DNA of 64,000 bases from JASHPR01 sp963729365 (GCA_963729365.1 CAVSNQ010000001.1:186001-250000); one strand, 5' to 3'. Positions 23,952-33,126 are shown, counted from the first letter of the stretch. A program made the numbers and translations. The notes: a model not told the origin generated them from the letters alone.

Positions 23952-25036
23952 GCCCGGTGCCCGGCCCGCCGGGCGACCGTGGCCCGCGGCCCGGCCCGCC
24001 GGTGCTGGCCATCGTCGGCGCCACCGGAGCCGTCGGGACCGTGATGCTCGACGTCGTCTCCACCAGGGATGACGTGTGGGGCGAGATCAGGCTCGTGGCC
24101 TCGGCGCGCTCGGCAGGCAAGCGGCTGCGGGTCCGCGGCCGGGAAGTCGAGGTCGCCGAGCTCTCCCCGGAGGTCTTCGACGGCGTGGACCTCGCCATGT
24201 TCGACGTGCCCGACCAGGTTTCGGCGCAATGGGCGCCGGTCGCGGCCGCTCGCGGGGTCGTGGTCATCGACAAGTCCGGCGCGTTCCGCATGGACGACGA
24301 GGTTCCCCTGGTGGTGCCGGAGATCAACCCCGCGCAGGCCGCGATCAGGCCCAAGGGAATCATCGCCGTCCCGAACTGCACGACGCTCTCGCTGATCGTG
24401 GCCGTGGCCGCGCTGCACCGCGCGTTCGGACTCCGCGAGATGGTGGTTTCGTCTTACCAGGCCGCTTCGGGAGCCGGGCAGGCCGGCACCGACACGCTCT
24501 ACGCCCAGCTGGAGAAAGTGGCGGGCAGCCGGACGCTGGGCCAGCGGGCCGGCGACCTGCGCGGGGCGGTCGGCGACTTCGGCCCGTTCCCGGCTCCGCT
24601 GGCCCTCAACGTGGTGCCCTGGGCGGGCTCGGTCAGGGACGCGGGCTGGTCCTCAGAGGAGCTGAAGATCCGCGACGAGACCCGCAAGATCCTCGGCATG
24701 CCGCGCCTCAGGGTGTCGGCGACCTGCGTGCGGGTGCCGGTCATCACCGGGCACTCGGTCGCCGTGCACGCCATCTTCCGCCGTGAGGTGTCCCGCCGGG
24801 ACGCGCAGCGGGTACTGAGCGGGGCACCCGGCGTGGTGCTCGCCGACGACCCGGAGAACGGCGAGTTTCCCACCCCGGCGGACGTCGTCGGAACCGACCC
24901 GACCTGGGTGGGCCGGGTGCGGCAGAGCATGGATGACCCCAAGGCGATCGAGTTCTTTGTCTGCGGCGACAACCTGCGCAAGGGCGCGGCACTGAACGCC
25001 GCGCAGATCGCGGAGATGCTCGTCGGCGAGCTGTGA
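23948..25036 (+). CDS. asd: Aspartate-semialdehyde dehydrogenase
   Basis: A 362-aa NADP-dependent enzyme following aspartate kinase. After a 17-residue Pro/Gly-rich extension comes the nucleotide motif VGATGAVGTVMLDVV. The catalytic cysteine is in AVPNCTTLSLIVA, and the SGAGQAGTD and HSVAVHAIF segments match the substrate-binding region. GTG 23948 overlaps the lysC stop (GTGA), so both subunits of the pathway are made from one message. A later ATG would cut into the Rossmann strand, so the GTG start is preferred. Confidence 0.95.
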   Translation: MSPVPGPPGDRGPRPGPPVLAIVGATGAVGTVMLDVVSTRDDVWGEIRLVASARSAGKRLRVRGREVEVAELSPEVFDGVDLAMFDVPDQVSAQWAPVAAARGVVVIDKSGAFRMDDEVPLVVPEINPAQAAIRPKGIIAVPNCTTLSLIVAVAALHRAFGLREMVVSSYQAASGAGQAGTDTLYAQLEKVAGSRTLGQRAGDLRGAVGDFGPFPAPLALNVVPWAGSVRDAGWSSEELKIRDETRKILGMPRLRVSATCVRVPVITGHSVAVHAIFRREVSRRDAQRVLSGAPGVVLADDPENGEFPTPADVVGTDPTWVGRVRQSMDDPKAIEFFVCGDNLRKGAALNAAQIAEMLVGEL

Positions 25037-25405
25037 ATGTTCACCCTGGAGAAGGCGCGCGGCCTGCTGCCCGAGATGCTCGAGCGGACCGATGCGCTGA
25101 TATCGGTCCGCGCTGACCTCGTCGAGCTTCAGGCCGCGCTGGCCCGGGGCGTGTCACTGCCGCAGCTCGGCGGGCTTCCCGAGGCGAAAGGGCTCCAGGC
25201 GCGGCTGTCCGAGCTGCTCGGCTGGTTTCCGGAGAACGGCCTCGAGCTCAAGGGCATCGCGCCGCTGCTGCTCGACTTCCCCGCCGAGATCGACGGCGAG
25301 CCGGTGCTGATCTGCTGGCTCGAAGGGGAGCGCGCGCTCGACTGGTATCACAAGCCGGAGCTCGGCTTCGCCGGCCGGCGCCCGATCCCGGCGTTCCTGG
25401 CCTAG
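25037..25405 (+). CDS. DUF2203 family protein
   Basis: A 122-aa protein starting one base after the asd stop. The N-terminal helix (FTLEKARGLLPEMLERTDAL) and the C-terminal block IAPLLLDFPAEIDGEPVLIC and WLEGERALDWYHKPELGFAG are diagnostic of DUF2203. Family function is unknown. Its immediate spacing suggests co-transcription with lysC-asd, although in other genomes the family has varied neighbours. Confidence 0.85.
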   Translation: MFTLEKARGLLPEMLERTDALISVRADLVELQAALARGVSLPQLGGLPEAKGLQARLSELLGWFPENGLELKGIAPLLLDFPAEIDGEPVLICWLEGERALDWYHKPELGFAGRRPIPAFLA

Positions 25406-25485
25406 CCGGAAACCGTCTGCAGGCCGCTGGCCGCGCCGAGCGCCGGCCTCGGAGGCCGATCGCGATGCCGGCCAGGCTGGCCACT

Positions 25486-25519
25486 TGCTAAGGCTAAACT
25501 TATCAGGTTAGCCTTAGCA
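25486..25519. promoter_or_regulatory. Perfect 12-bp inverted repeat before the MarR gene
   Basis: TGCTAAGGCTAA (25486-25497) and TTAGCCTTAGCA (25508-25519) are exact reverse complements around a 10-bp spacer, ending one base before the MarR ATG at 25521. MarR proteins usually bind such palindromes to repress themselves. The arms also look like DtxR/IdeR iron-box halves (TTAGGTTAGCC-type), so iron control is a second possibility. Confidence 0.65.
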
Positions 25520-25520
25520 T

Positions 25521-25958
25521 ATGTCTCAGGCTCCGGATGTCAGCGAGGTCGCAGGGGCGCTGCGGGTCAGCATCGGCCTGCTCCTTCGGAGAATGCGCCA
25601 GGCGCGGGTCGAAGGCGAGCTCACGCTGCCCGAGAGCTCGGCCCTGGCCCGGCTGGACCGCGGCGGCCCGGCCACGGCAAGCGCGCTGGCCCGGCTGGAG
25701 CAGATCAGCCCGCAGTCCATGGGGGTGACGCTCGGCACGCTTGAGGCGAAGGGACTCATCGAGCGGCGTGCCGACCCCGGGGACGGCAGGCGGGTCGTGC
25801 TATCGGTCACCGAGGCCGGGCTGCGGCTGCTGCGCGGCAAGCGGAACGCCCGCGCCGAGCAGCTGGCCAAGGCCCTCTCGGCCGGCTTCACGCCCTCGGA
25901 GCTCCAGGTCCTGGCGGCGGCCGCGCCGCTGCTCGAGCGGCTGGCTCAGACCATCTGA
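25521..25958 (+). CDS. MarR-family transcriptional regulator
   Basis: A 145-aa winged-helix protein. The recognition region is ATASALARLEQISPQSMGVT and the wing contains RRADPGDGRRVVLSVTEAG, a near-consensus MarR motif. A perfect palindrome abuts its start, and its stop overlaps the ATG of the MFS exporter (TGATG), the classic layout of a repressor with the pump it controls. Ligand unknown; a toxic aromatic compound is typical for the family. Confidence 0.92.
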   Translation: MSQAPDVSEVAGALRVSIGLLLRRMRQARVEGELTLPESSALARLDRGGPATASALARLEQISPQSMGVTLGTLEAKGLIERRADPGDGRRVVLSVTEAGLRLLRGKRNARAEQLAKALSAGFTPSELQVLAAAAPLLERLAQTI

Positions 25959-27691
25959 TGCCGGAGACCGGGCAGAACCGGGACGACCACTACAAGTGGG
26001 TGGCCCTGGCCAACACGACCGCGGCCGTGTTCATGTCGGTGCTCGACGGATCGATCGTCATCATCGCGCTGCCCGCGATCTTCCGCGGCATCGGCCTGGA
26101 TCCGCTGGCGCCGGGCAACATCGGCTACCTGCTGTGGATGATCATGGGCTACCGGCTCGTCCAGGCCGTCCTCGTCGTGACCGTCGGCCGCCTGGGCGAC
26201 ATGTTCGGCCGGGTCAAGATCTACAACGCGGGCTTCGCGGTGTTCACCATCGCCTCGATGCTGCTCTCGTTCGACCCGTTCCGCGGCGCTCAAGGCGCGC
26301 TCTGGCTGATCGGCTGGCGGTTGCTCCAGGCCGTCGGCGGGTCCATGCTCCAGGCCAACTCGGCCGCGATCCTGACCGACGCGTTCCCGGCCGACCAGCG
26401 CGGCTTCGCGCTCGGCCTCAACCAGGTGGCCGGCCTGTCCGGCATGTTCATCGGCCTGGTGGCCGGGGGCCTGCTGGCCGCCTGGGACTGGCGGGCGGTG
26501 TTCTGGGTCAACGTGCCGGTCGGGGTGTACGGGACGGTGTGGGCCTACCGCAAGCTCCGCGACACCGGTGTCCGGCACCGCGGCCGGATCGACTGGTGGG
26601 GCAACATCACGTTCGCCGTCGGGCTGAGCGCGATCTTGATTGCCGTCACCTACGGCATCCAGCCGTACGGCGGGCACTTGATGGGCTGGACGAGTCCATG
26701 GGTGCTCGCCGGGCTGGTCGGTGGCGTTGCGTTCCTGGTGGTATTCGGGATTATCGAGACCAAGATCGCCGACCCCATGTTTCAGGTCAGCCTGTTCCGG
26801 ATCAGGGCCTTCACGGCCGGCAACGTGGCGGGCCTCGCCGTGGCCGTGGCCCGGGGCGGCCTGCAGTTCATGCTCATCATCTGGCTGCAGGGAATCTGGC
26901 TGCCGCTGCACGGCTACAGCTACAGCGAGACGCCGCTATGGGCCGGCATCTTCCTGCTGCCCCTCACCGCCGGCTTTCTCATCTCGGGCCCGTCGTCGGG
27001 CTTGCTTTCCGACCGCTTCGGCACCCGGGGCATTGCCACCGCCGGGATGGTGGTGTTCGGCGGCAGCTTCATCGGGCTGATGGCGCTGCCGGTCGACTTC
27101 CCGTACTGGGCTTTCGCCCTGCTCATCGCCGCGAACGGGATCGGCAGCGGCATGTTCGCCGCCCCGAACTCGTCGTCGATCATGAGCAGCGTCCCGGCCC
27201 GGTACCGGGGGGTGGCCTCGGGAATGCGTGCGACCTTCCAGAACTCGGGCACGGCGCTGTCGATCGGGGTGTTCTTCTCGCTCATGATCGTCGGTCTGGC
27301 GAGCAGCCTGCCGACCACGCTGACCAGCGGGCTGCAGCGCCAGGGCGTGCCGTACGGCATCGCCCATCACGTGGCCACCCTGCCGCCGGTGTCGTCGCTG
27401 TTCGCGGCGATCCTCGGGGTGAACCCGCTGCGCCACCTGCTGGCGGCCAGCCGGGTGCTGGCCTCCCTTCCGGCCGCGGCTCAGCAGATGATCACCGGCC
27501 GGGCGTTCTTCCCTGACCTGATCTCGGAAGCGTTTCACCAGGGCCTGGTGGTGGTGTTCGCGGCGGCGGCCGGCCTGGCCGGGCTGGCGGCGATCGCGTC
27601 GCTGCTGCGCGGCGGCCGTTACGTTGACCCCGGGGCCCCGGACGAGGCGCCGAAGCCAGCGGCCGAGCCGCTACCTCGAGGCCGAGGCTGA
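25958..27691 (+). CDS. MFS drug:H+ antiporter (DHA2, 14 TM)
   Basis: A 577-aa membrane transporter. Motif A is VTVGRLGDMFGRVKIYNAGF; the segment GWRLLQAVGGSMLQANSAAI and the antiporter motif C equivalent LGLNQVAGLSGMFIGLVAGG follow, then a second half including SGLLSDRFGTRGIATAGMVV. Hydrophobicity gives about 14 helices. Length and motifs place it with QacA/EmrB-like exporters. It is translationally coupled to the MarR gene upstream, which probably represses it until a substrate drug binds. Confidence 0.92.
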   Translation: MPETGQNRDDHYKWVALANTTAAVFMSVLDGSIVIIALPAIFRGIGLDPLAPGNIGYLLWMIMGYRLVQAVLVVTVGRLGDMFGRVKIYNAGFAVFTIASMLLSFDPFRGAQGALWLIGWRLLQAVGGSMLQANSAAILTDAFPADQRGFALGLNQVAGLSGMFIGLVAGGLLAAWDWRAVFWVNVPVGVYGTVWAYRKLRDTGVRHRGRIDWWGNITFAVGLSAILIAVTYGIQPYGGHLMGWTSPWVLAGLVGGVAFLVVFGIIETKIADPMFQVSLFRIRAFTAGNVAGLAVAVARGGLQFMLIIWLQGIWLPLHGYSYSETPLWAGIFLLPLTAGFLISGPSSGLLSDRFGTRGIATAGMVVFGGSFIGLMALPVDFPYWAFALLIAANGIGSGMFAAPNSSSIMSSVPARYRGVASGMRATFQNSGTALSIGVFFSLMIVGLASSLPTTLTSGLQRQGVPYGIAHHVATLPPVSSLFAAILGVNPLRHLLAASRVLASLPAAAQQMITGRAFFPDLISEAFHQGLVVVFAAAAGLAGLAAIASLLRGGRYVDPGAPDEAPKPAAEPLPRGRG

Positions 27692-27807
27692 CGCCGCGGT
27701 CCGGTCGCGGCCGGCCCGTGTCCGGCGCAGGCGGGGTGCCGCGGCCCGGGGGCAGCGCATGCCCCTACAGTGACATAGAGGTTGATCGCCAGAGAGAGGC
27801 CCCGCCC

Positions 27808-28632
27808 GTGGCAGGCAAGTGGTACCAGGGGGTTGTCCCGCAGGACGGGACGGCACTCAAGGACATTGACACCACCGTCGCGCACCCGGCCCGCGTGTAC
27901 GACTACTGGCTCGGCGGCAAGGACAACTTCGCCGTCGACCGGGAGGCCGCCGAGGAGGTGCTCCGGGCCCGGCCCGCCATCCGGCTCAACGTCCGCGCCA
28001 ACCGCGCGTTCCTGGCCAGGTCGGTGCGCTATCTCGCGGGCGAGGCGGGCGTGCGCCAGTTCCTCGACATCGGCACGGGGATACCCAGCGCGAACAACAC
28101 CCACGAAGTCGCCCAGTCCGTCACGCCCGACGCCCGGGTGGTCTATGTCGATAATGACCCTATTGTGCTGGCCCATGCGCGGGCCCTGCTGACCAGCGCC
28201 CCCGGCCTGACCGCCTATATCGACGCGGATCTGCGCGACACCGGCGCGATCCTCGCCGACGCCGCGCGGACGCTGGATTTCACTCAGCCGGTAGCGGTGA
28301 TGCTGGTCGCGGTCCTGCATCTCATCCCGGACGAGGACGACCCGTGGAGCATCGTCGCCGACCTGATGCGCGCCGTCCCGTCCGGCAGTTACCTGGTCAT
28401 CACGCATCCGGCCAGCGACGTCGAGGCCCCGAGCGCCGCGCAGGCCGCCGACCGCTACAACGAGCGAGTGGCATCGCCGATGAGGCGGCGCGGCTGGGAC
28501 GAAATTTTCCGTTTCTTCGCTGGCCTGGGCATCGTCGAGCCGGGCATCGTCCAGCTGCATCGGTGGCGGCCGGCCGCTGGCGAGCCGGCTGCGCCGTCGT
28601 CCGGTTACGGCGCCGTGGCCCGCAAGCCGTAG
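27808..28632 (+). CDS. DUF574 (SAV2177-type) SAM-dependent methyltransferase
   Basis: A 274-aa protein from GTG 27808 behind agagagg. The family start is DTTVAHPARVYDYWLGGKDN, the SAM-binding motif I is FLDIGTGIPSANNTHEVAQ and motif II is VVYVDNDPIVLAHARALL. This expanded actinobacterial family is thought to methylate small molecules, but substrates are mostly unknown. It stands alone between an MFS gene and a convergent membrane-protein gene, so context gives no substrate hint. Confidence 0.9.
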   Translation: MAGKWYQGVVPQDGTALKDIDTTVAHPARVYDYWLGGKDNFAVDREAAEEVLRARPAIRLNVRANRAFLARSVRYLAGEAGVRQFLDIGTGIPSANNTHEVAQSVTPDARVVYVDNDPIVLAHARALLTSAPGLTAYIDADLRDTGAILADAARTLDFTQPVAVMLVAVLHLIPDEDDPWSIVADLMRAVPSGSYLVITHPASDVEAPSAAQAADRYNERVASPMRRRGWDEIFRFFAGLGIVEPGIVQLHRWRPAAGEPAAPSSGYGAVARKP

Positions 28633-28655
28633 GACGCGGCGCTGGCCTGGGGCCA

Positions 28656-28997
28656 TCACGTGAAATTGCGGTAAACCGCGGCCGTAAAGGCCACCAGAGC
28701 GCCGAACCCGGCCAGGAAACCTGCCGCAATGCCGATCAGCAGGCCGATACCCAGATCACGGTGGCCTTTCGCCCGCGCGCGGCGGTAACCCATCACGGAG
28801 CCGACCGCGACCAGCAGCAAGGCCACCCAGAACCCGGCGTCACCGGGGGCGGGCAGCTGGACCGCGACCGTGAGGACGAAAGCCAGCCCAACGACCCCGA
28901 GCAGGACGCCGAGCACGATGCCCCGCCCGAGCAGGCCGCCGCGCACCTGGCGCCCGGCCGGCGGCCGGGGCTGGCCGGAGTCGGGCAGACCGGTCAC
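28656..28997 (-). CDS. Small membrane protein, three hydrophobic segments
   Basis: I use GTG 28997, giving 113 residues; a longer frame to 29102 is open but its extra residues look non-native. Three membrane helices follow a Gly/Arg-rich start: GIVLGVLLGVVGLAFVLTVA, FWVALLLVAVGSVMGY and LGIGLLIGIAAGFLAGFGAL. I do not recognise a family. It is convergent with the DUF574 methyltransferase gene and divergent from an amidohydrolase gene. Confidence 0.6.
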   Translation of the reverse strand: MTGLPDSGQPRPPAGRQVRGGLLGRGIVLGVLLGVVGLAFVLTVAVQLPAPGDAGFWVALLLVAVGSVMGYRRARAKGHRDLGIGLLIGIAAGFLAGFGALVAFTAAVYRNFT

Positions 28998-29232
28998 ACG
29001 GCGCTCCTTCGGCCAGCTTGCCTTCAGCCAGCTCGCTGGCCCGCACGTTAGCTGGCCGCTAGCCGAGCGCGCAAGCGGCACCGGCCGTGACGGACCCGGC
29101 ACTAGGCCATGGGCGCCCGAGCTGCCGCACTCGGCGGGCCGCGGTGCCTGAAGCGGGCCAGGCTAGGATCTCGTCAGTTCAGGGTGGGGAAGCTGGCGCC
29201 GGCAGGACCATGAACCCGGAAAGGTGGCCGTT

Positions 29233-30459
29233 ATGGGGGTAACGATCCTGCGGAACGCGTCGGTCCTCGATCCGGAACGGGGGGAGCTGAGCGACGGGCA
29301 GTCGGTGGTGATCGACGGCGGCCGGATCGCCGACGTCGGACCCAGCCTGACCGGGCCGGATGACGCCGTGGTTCTCGACGTCGCCGGCCGGACGGTCATG
29401 CCGGGCCTGATCGACGCGCACACTCATCCAGCGGTCGTCGACATGGATTTGTTCGCCATGGCCGAGTGGCCGCCCAGTTACGTGGCGGCCAGGGCCGGCC
29501 GCGCGCTGGAGGGCATGCTCGCGCGCGGGTTCACCACCATCCGGGACGTCGGCGGCGGCGACTTCGGGCTGGCCCGGGCCGTGGAGGACGGGTACTTCAC
29601 CGGACCGCGCATCCGCTTCGGGGGAAAGCAGCTTTCCCAGACCGGCGGGGCGGGTGACTGGAGGGCGCCCAGCCGCCGGGTCTATGACGACAACTACTAC
29701 TCGCCGGCCATCGGAGTCATCTGCGACGGGGTGCCTGAGGTCCGGCGGGCGGTCAGGGAAGAAGTGCGTCGCGGCGCTCATCACATCAAGGTGTATCTCA
29801 GCGGCGCGGTCGATTCTCCGAGCGACCGTGTCGACTCCACCCAGTTCTCCATCGAGGAACTGCGCGCGATCGTGGAAGAGGCCACGGCGGCCAACATCTA
29901 CGTCGCCGGTCACGCTTATACCTCGAGGGCGATCAACCGCGGGCTGGAGTGCGGGGTGCGCAGTATCGAGCACGGGAACCTGATGGACTCCAGCAGCATT
30001 CCGCTGTTCAAGCAGTACGACGCGTTCTACGTCCCGACGATCGTGACGTACCGCACCCTGGCCAAGAAGTCCCGGGACGGGCTGCTGCCGGAAGATATCG
30101 ACGTCAAGCTTCAGGAGGTCATCAACGGGGCGATCGGCGCCCTGGAGATGGCTCATGCGGCCGGCATCCCCATCGTCTACGGCACGGACCTGTTCGGGGA
30201 CATGCATGATCAGCAGCTGCAGGAATTCGTCATCCGCTCCGAGGTCCAGCGTCCGGCCGATCTCATCAGGTCGGCCACGACCACCGCGGCTCAGTTGCTG
30301 AGGCTCGCCGGAGAGGTGGGCGTCGTGGCGCCCGGGGCGTTCGCCGATCTCCTGGTGATTGACGGCAACCCGCTGGACGACATCCGGGTGCTCACGACCC
30401 CGGAGCGGACGCTGAAGCTCATCATGAAGGATGGCCAGATCTACAAGAACGAGCTCTAG
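29233..30459 (+). CDS. Amidohydrolase (imidazolonepropionase/prolidase-like)
   Basis: A 408-aa metal-dependent hydrolase. Zinc ligands are visible as DAHTH (first pair), a lysine in HIKVYLSG, HAYTSRA, EHGNL and the catalytic Asp in YGTDLFG. The ends of the sequence form the composite beta-sandwich (ILRNASVLDPERGELSDGQ; GAFADLLVIDGNPLDDIRVL). ATG 29233 is eight bases after ggaaagg; GTG 29224 is possible. The branch includes Xaa-Pro dipeptidases and ochratoxin-type amidases, so substrate is uncertain. Confidence 0.88.
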   Translation: MGVTILRNASVLDPERGELSDGQSVVIDGGRIADVGPSLTGPDDAVVLDVAGRTVMPGLIDAHTHPAVVDMDLFAMAEWPPSYVAARAGRALEGMLARGFTTIRDVGGGDFGLARAVEDGYFTGPRIRFGGKQLSQTGGAGDWRAPSRRVYDDNYYSPAIGVICDGVPEVRRAVREEVRRGAHHIKVYLSGAVDSPSDRVDSTQFSIEELRAIVEEATAANIYVAGHAYTSRAINRGLECGVRSIEHGNLMDSSSIPLFKQYDAFYVPTIVTYRTLAKKSRDGLLPEDIDVKLQEVINGAIGALEMAHAAGIPIVYGTDLFGDMHDQQLQEFVIRSEVQRPADLIRSATTTAAQLLRLAGEVGVVAPGAFADLLVIDGNPLDDIRVLTTPERTLKLIMKDGQIYKNEL

Positions 30460-30666
30460 ATTCGCCTGGCCGGTTGACCGCCCCTGCCACATGCCTCCCG
30501 GCAGACCGCGGGTGCCTCTCCTGTCTTCCGCGAAAGCGCAGTTCGCCGGACAGATGCGCCGCGGGCCGCTAGCGTCGCACGGGTCAGGCGCTCTGCGGCT
30601 TGTTTCCGCCCCTGTCCCCGGCTGACACCTCGTGCCGTCTAGGCGAGCGCGCCCTGGTACGGGAAG

Positions 30667-31152
30667 ATGCCGGTGTACGGCAACCATCGCAAACTACTGT
30701 CCCTATTCGTTGCGGCCTTTGCGGCCGCCCTGACGTTCACCGCCGGCCCGGCCCTCGCCGCGCCGACTCATTCCGTTCTGAGCTCCGCTGCATCGGCGCG
30801 ATCCGCGCCGTCCCGGATCCGTGCCTTCGACTGGGCCGTAGCCCAGTACGGCAAGCCCTACGAATACGGCGGCACCGGGCCGTACGGCTTTGACTGCTCC
30901 GGCCTGGTCATGGAGGCCTACCGGCACGCAGGTATCACCCTGCCGCGGACCACAGGCGAGATGCTGCGCAGCTGGCACCTGGTCCGGGTCGGCCACCCGG
31001 TAAAGGGCGATCTGGCGTTCTACGGCTCCGGACACGTGGAGCTGTACGCGCACGGTGACTTCACCTTCGGCGCGCACGCCTCCGGCCAGCTGGTCGGCTG
31101 GATCCGGTTCGGCCCATGGTGGCATCCGACCGCTTACTACCGGGTCCGCTGA
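30667..31152 (+). CDS. Secreted NlpC/P60-family peptidase
   Basis: A 161-aa protein with an N-terminal signal peptide (KLLSLFVAAFAAALTF, cleavage near AALAA-type site at about residue 32). The C-terminal domain carries the catalytic cysteine in YGFDCSGLVMEAY, a histidine in SGHVELYAHGD and a second His near HASGQLVGW, as in NlpC/P60 gamma-D-glutamyl-diaminopimelate endopeptidases that cut peptidoglycan stem peptides. There are no coiled-coil or SH3 domains, so it is a minimal single-domain member. It stands alone. Confidence 0.88.
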   Translation: MPVYGNHRKLLSLFVAAFAAALTFTAGPALAAPTHSVLSSAASARSAPSRIRAFDWAVAQYGKPYEYGGTGPYGFDCSGLVMEAYRHAGITLPRTTGEMLRSWHLVRVGHPVKGDLAFYGSGHVELYAHGDFTFGAHASGQLVGWIRFGPWWHPTAYYRVR

Positions 31153-31464
31153 GCGGGTTCGCCTGCACCGCAGGGCTGACGGACACCGGGTCAACTGATC
31201 CCCGGCGGCCAGATTGTCATGCCGGCTGGGCTAGCTGGAGAGGCCGCCGTCCCACCTCAGGGCGGCGGCCTCCCGAGGGAGGGCGGCAACGGGTATGCCC
31301 GTGCCGTCGGCGTACAGCGAGTCAGCGGTAGCTCGTCTGCTACTTGACCGCCTCGAATGTCGCATGAGAGAAGTGAGGCGTACGCCGCTGGCGTTGGAGG
31401 AGGTCACTAGCGTGGTTACGGAGCCCGCTAGGTCATCATCTCGGTTTGTAGGAGGTCTGAAGCT
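31153..31464. other. Intergenic stretch without a supported gene
   Basis: I see no convincing coding sequence or RNA. A good ribosome binding site (taggagg, 31449-31455) at its end belongs to the epoxide hydrolase gene. Confidence 0.5.
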
Positions 31465-32685
31465 ATGACTGAAGGCGCACGGCAGGCCGGTACTAATGAC
31501 AGTATTCGTCCGTTCCATGTGGATTTTCCGGAATCGGATCTTGCCGAATTGCGGAGGCGGATACAGGCAACCAGGTGGCCGGAGACCGAGACCGTCACCG
31601 ACGACTCACAGGGCGTACGGCTCGCGCTGATGCAGGACCTCGCGCGCTACTGGGGCACCGACTACGACTGGGGCCCGTGTGCGGCCAAACTGAACGCCCT
31701 GCCGAACTTCCTGACCGAGATCGACGGGCTGGACGTTCATTTCATCCACGTCCGCTCCCAGCACCAGGACGCGCTGCCGCTGATCGTCACGCACGGGTGG
31801 CCTGGCTCCATCATCGAGCAGCTGAAAATCATCGAGCCGCTCACCAACCCGACCGCGCATGGCGCGAGCGCGGCGGACGCGTTCCATCTGGTCATCCCCT
31901 CCCTGCCGGGTTACGGGTTCTCCGCCAAGCCGACCGCCACCGGCTGGGATCCCGCCCGCATCGCACGTGCCTGGACCGTGCTGATGAAACGCCTCGGATA
32001 CACCCAGTTCGTCGCCCAGGGCGGCGACTGGGGCGCCGCCGTCACCCAGACCATGGGTGAGCAGGCGCCACCGGAACTGCTCGGCATCCACTCCAACATG
32101 CCCGGCACCGCCCCGGCCGACATCAACAAGGCGGTCGAGCGCGGCGACCCGCCGCCGCCGGACCTGTCCGATGAGGAAAGCCGCGCCTACCAGCAGCTGA
32201 GCACCTTCTACGCCAAGCATGTGGCCTACGCACTCATCATGACCACACGCCCGCAAACCCTGTACGGACTGGCGGACTCACCCGCCGACCTCGCCGCGTT
32301 CATGCTCGACCACGGCGACGGCACCGGCCAGCCCGGGCTCGTAGAAAAGGCCCTGCGAGGACACCCGGCCGGCGCCCTGACCCGCGACGACATCCTCGAC
32401 AACATCACCCTCTACTGGCTGACCAACACCGGCGTTTCCTCAGGCCGGCTGTACTGGGAGAACAAGGCAGACTTCTTCGACGCGAAGAACATCACGATCC
32501 CGTTCGCCATCAGCGTCTTCCCCGACGAGCTCTACCAGGCCCCGCGGAGCTGGGCCGAGCGCGCGTATCCGCACAACCTCATCTACTTCAACGAGCTCGA
32601 CCAAGGCGGCCACTTCGCCGCCTGGGAGCAGCCGCAACTCTTCTCAGAAGAGATGCGCGCAAGCTTCAGGTCACTGCGCAAATAG
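31465..32685 (+). CDS. Epoxide hydrolase (microsomal-type, alpha/beta fold)
   Basis: A 406-aa enzyme. The N-terminal EHN domain (IRPFHVDFPESDLAELRRRI) is specific to microsomal-type epoxide hydrolases. HGWPGS forms the oxyanion region, GGDWGAA holds the nucleophilic aspartate, YWENK contributes one of the activating tyrosines and DQGGHFAAWEQP provides the catalytic histidine. It would open epoxides to vicinal diols in the cytosol. Start ATG 31465 follows ggagg by ten bases. Confidence 0.93.
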   Translation: MTEGARQAGTNDSIRPFHVDFPESDLAELRRRIQATRWPETETVTDDSQGVRLALMQDLARYWGTDYDWGPCAAKLNALPNFLTEIDGLDVHFIHVRSQHQDALPLIVTHGWPGSIIEQLKIIEPLTNPTAHGASAADAFHLVIPSLPGYGFSAKPTATGWDPARIARAWTVLMKRLGYTQFVAQGGDWGAAVTQTMGEQAPPELLGIHSNMPGTAPADINKAVERGDPPPPDLSDEESRAYQQLSTFYAKHVAYALIMTTRPQTLYGLADSPADLAAFMLDHGDGTGQPGLVEKALRGHPAGALTRDDILDNITLYWLTNTGVSSGRLYWENKADFFDAKNITIPFAISVFPDELYQAPRSWAERAYPHNLIYFNELDQGGHFAAWEQPQLFSEEMRASFRSLRK

Positions 32686-32700
32686 TGCCGTCAACAAGGC

Positions 32701-32746
32701 CGTCAAGGTAACCTTGACGCCGACAGACGTCAGGGCTACCTTGACG
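32701..32746 (+). promoter_or_regulatory. Promoter with two tandem operator palindromes
   Basis: CGTCAAGGT-A-ACCTTGACG (32701-32719) is a perfect 9-bp palindrome; a second copy at 32728-32746 matches in 7 of 9 arm positions. TTGACG (32714-32719) and TACCTT (32737-32742), spaced 17 bp, form a promoter covered by the boxes. The ATG at 32749 lies seven bases past the -10, so the mRNA should be leaderless. Confidence 0.7.
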
Positions 32747-32748
32747 GT

Positions 32749-33126
32749 ATGACGCATCCTCGAACTTCGCCGCCAGGCGCCAGCCGACTCCAGACCCTGT
32801 GCTGCTCGTTCTGCACTAAGGACAAAGATGCAGTCGGCAAACTCATCGCCGGGCCAGGCGTGTACATCTGCAACGAGTGCGTGGGCCTCTGCGACCTGAT
32901 CATCGCCCAGGAGCTCGCGCCCGAATTCGTCTCATGGAACGAGCACCCGGACGATGAGATGCTGGCCAGCCTGGCGCGGATTCAAGCGGCGGTCTCCCAG
33001 GCCGACGCTGCCGTGCATGACCACGTGGCCGTCCTGCGCGATCGGGGCATCAGCTGGACCCGTATCGGGGAAGCGCTCGGCGTGTCAAAGCAGGCAGCAT
33101 GGGAGCGGTTCTCCGGAGAGGACTGA
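32749..33126 (+). CDS. ClpX-type C4 zinc finger protein with HTH
   Basis: A 125-aa protein combining a ClpX N-terminal zinc finger (LCCSFCTKDKDAVGKLIAGP then YICNECVGLC, four cysteines) with a C-terminal helix-turn-helix (ISWTRIGEALGVSKQAAWER). The AAA+ part of ClpX is absent. The zinc finger in ClpX binds adaptors and substrates, so this protein may couple substrate recognition to DNA binding, or be a simple zinc-stabilised regulator. Two strong palindromes cover its promoter, pointing to autoregulation. Confidence 0.8.
   Translation: MTHPRTSPPGASRLQTLCCSFCTKDKDAVGKLIAGPGVYICNECVGLCDLIIAQELAPEFVSWNEHPDDEMLASLARIQAAVSQADAAVHDHVAVLRDRGISWTRIGEALGVSKQAAWERFSGED

Noticed and set aside
31231..31518. 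95-aa minus-strand frame upstream of the epoxide hydrolase
   Set aside because: It overlaps the start of the well-supported hydrolase gene and its own sequence is Ser/Arg-rich without motifs.
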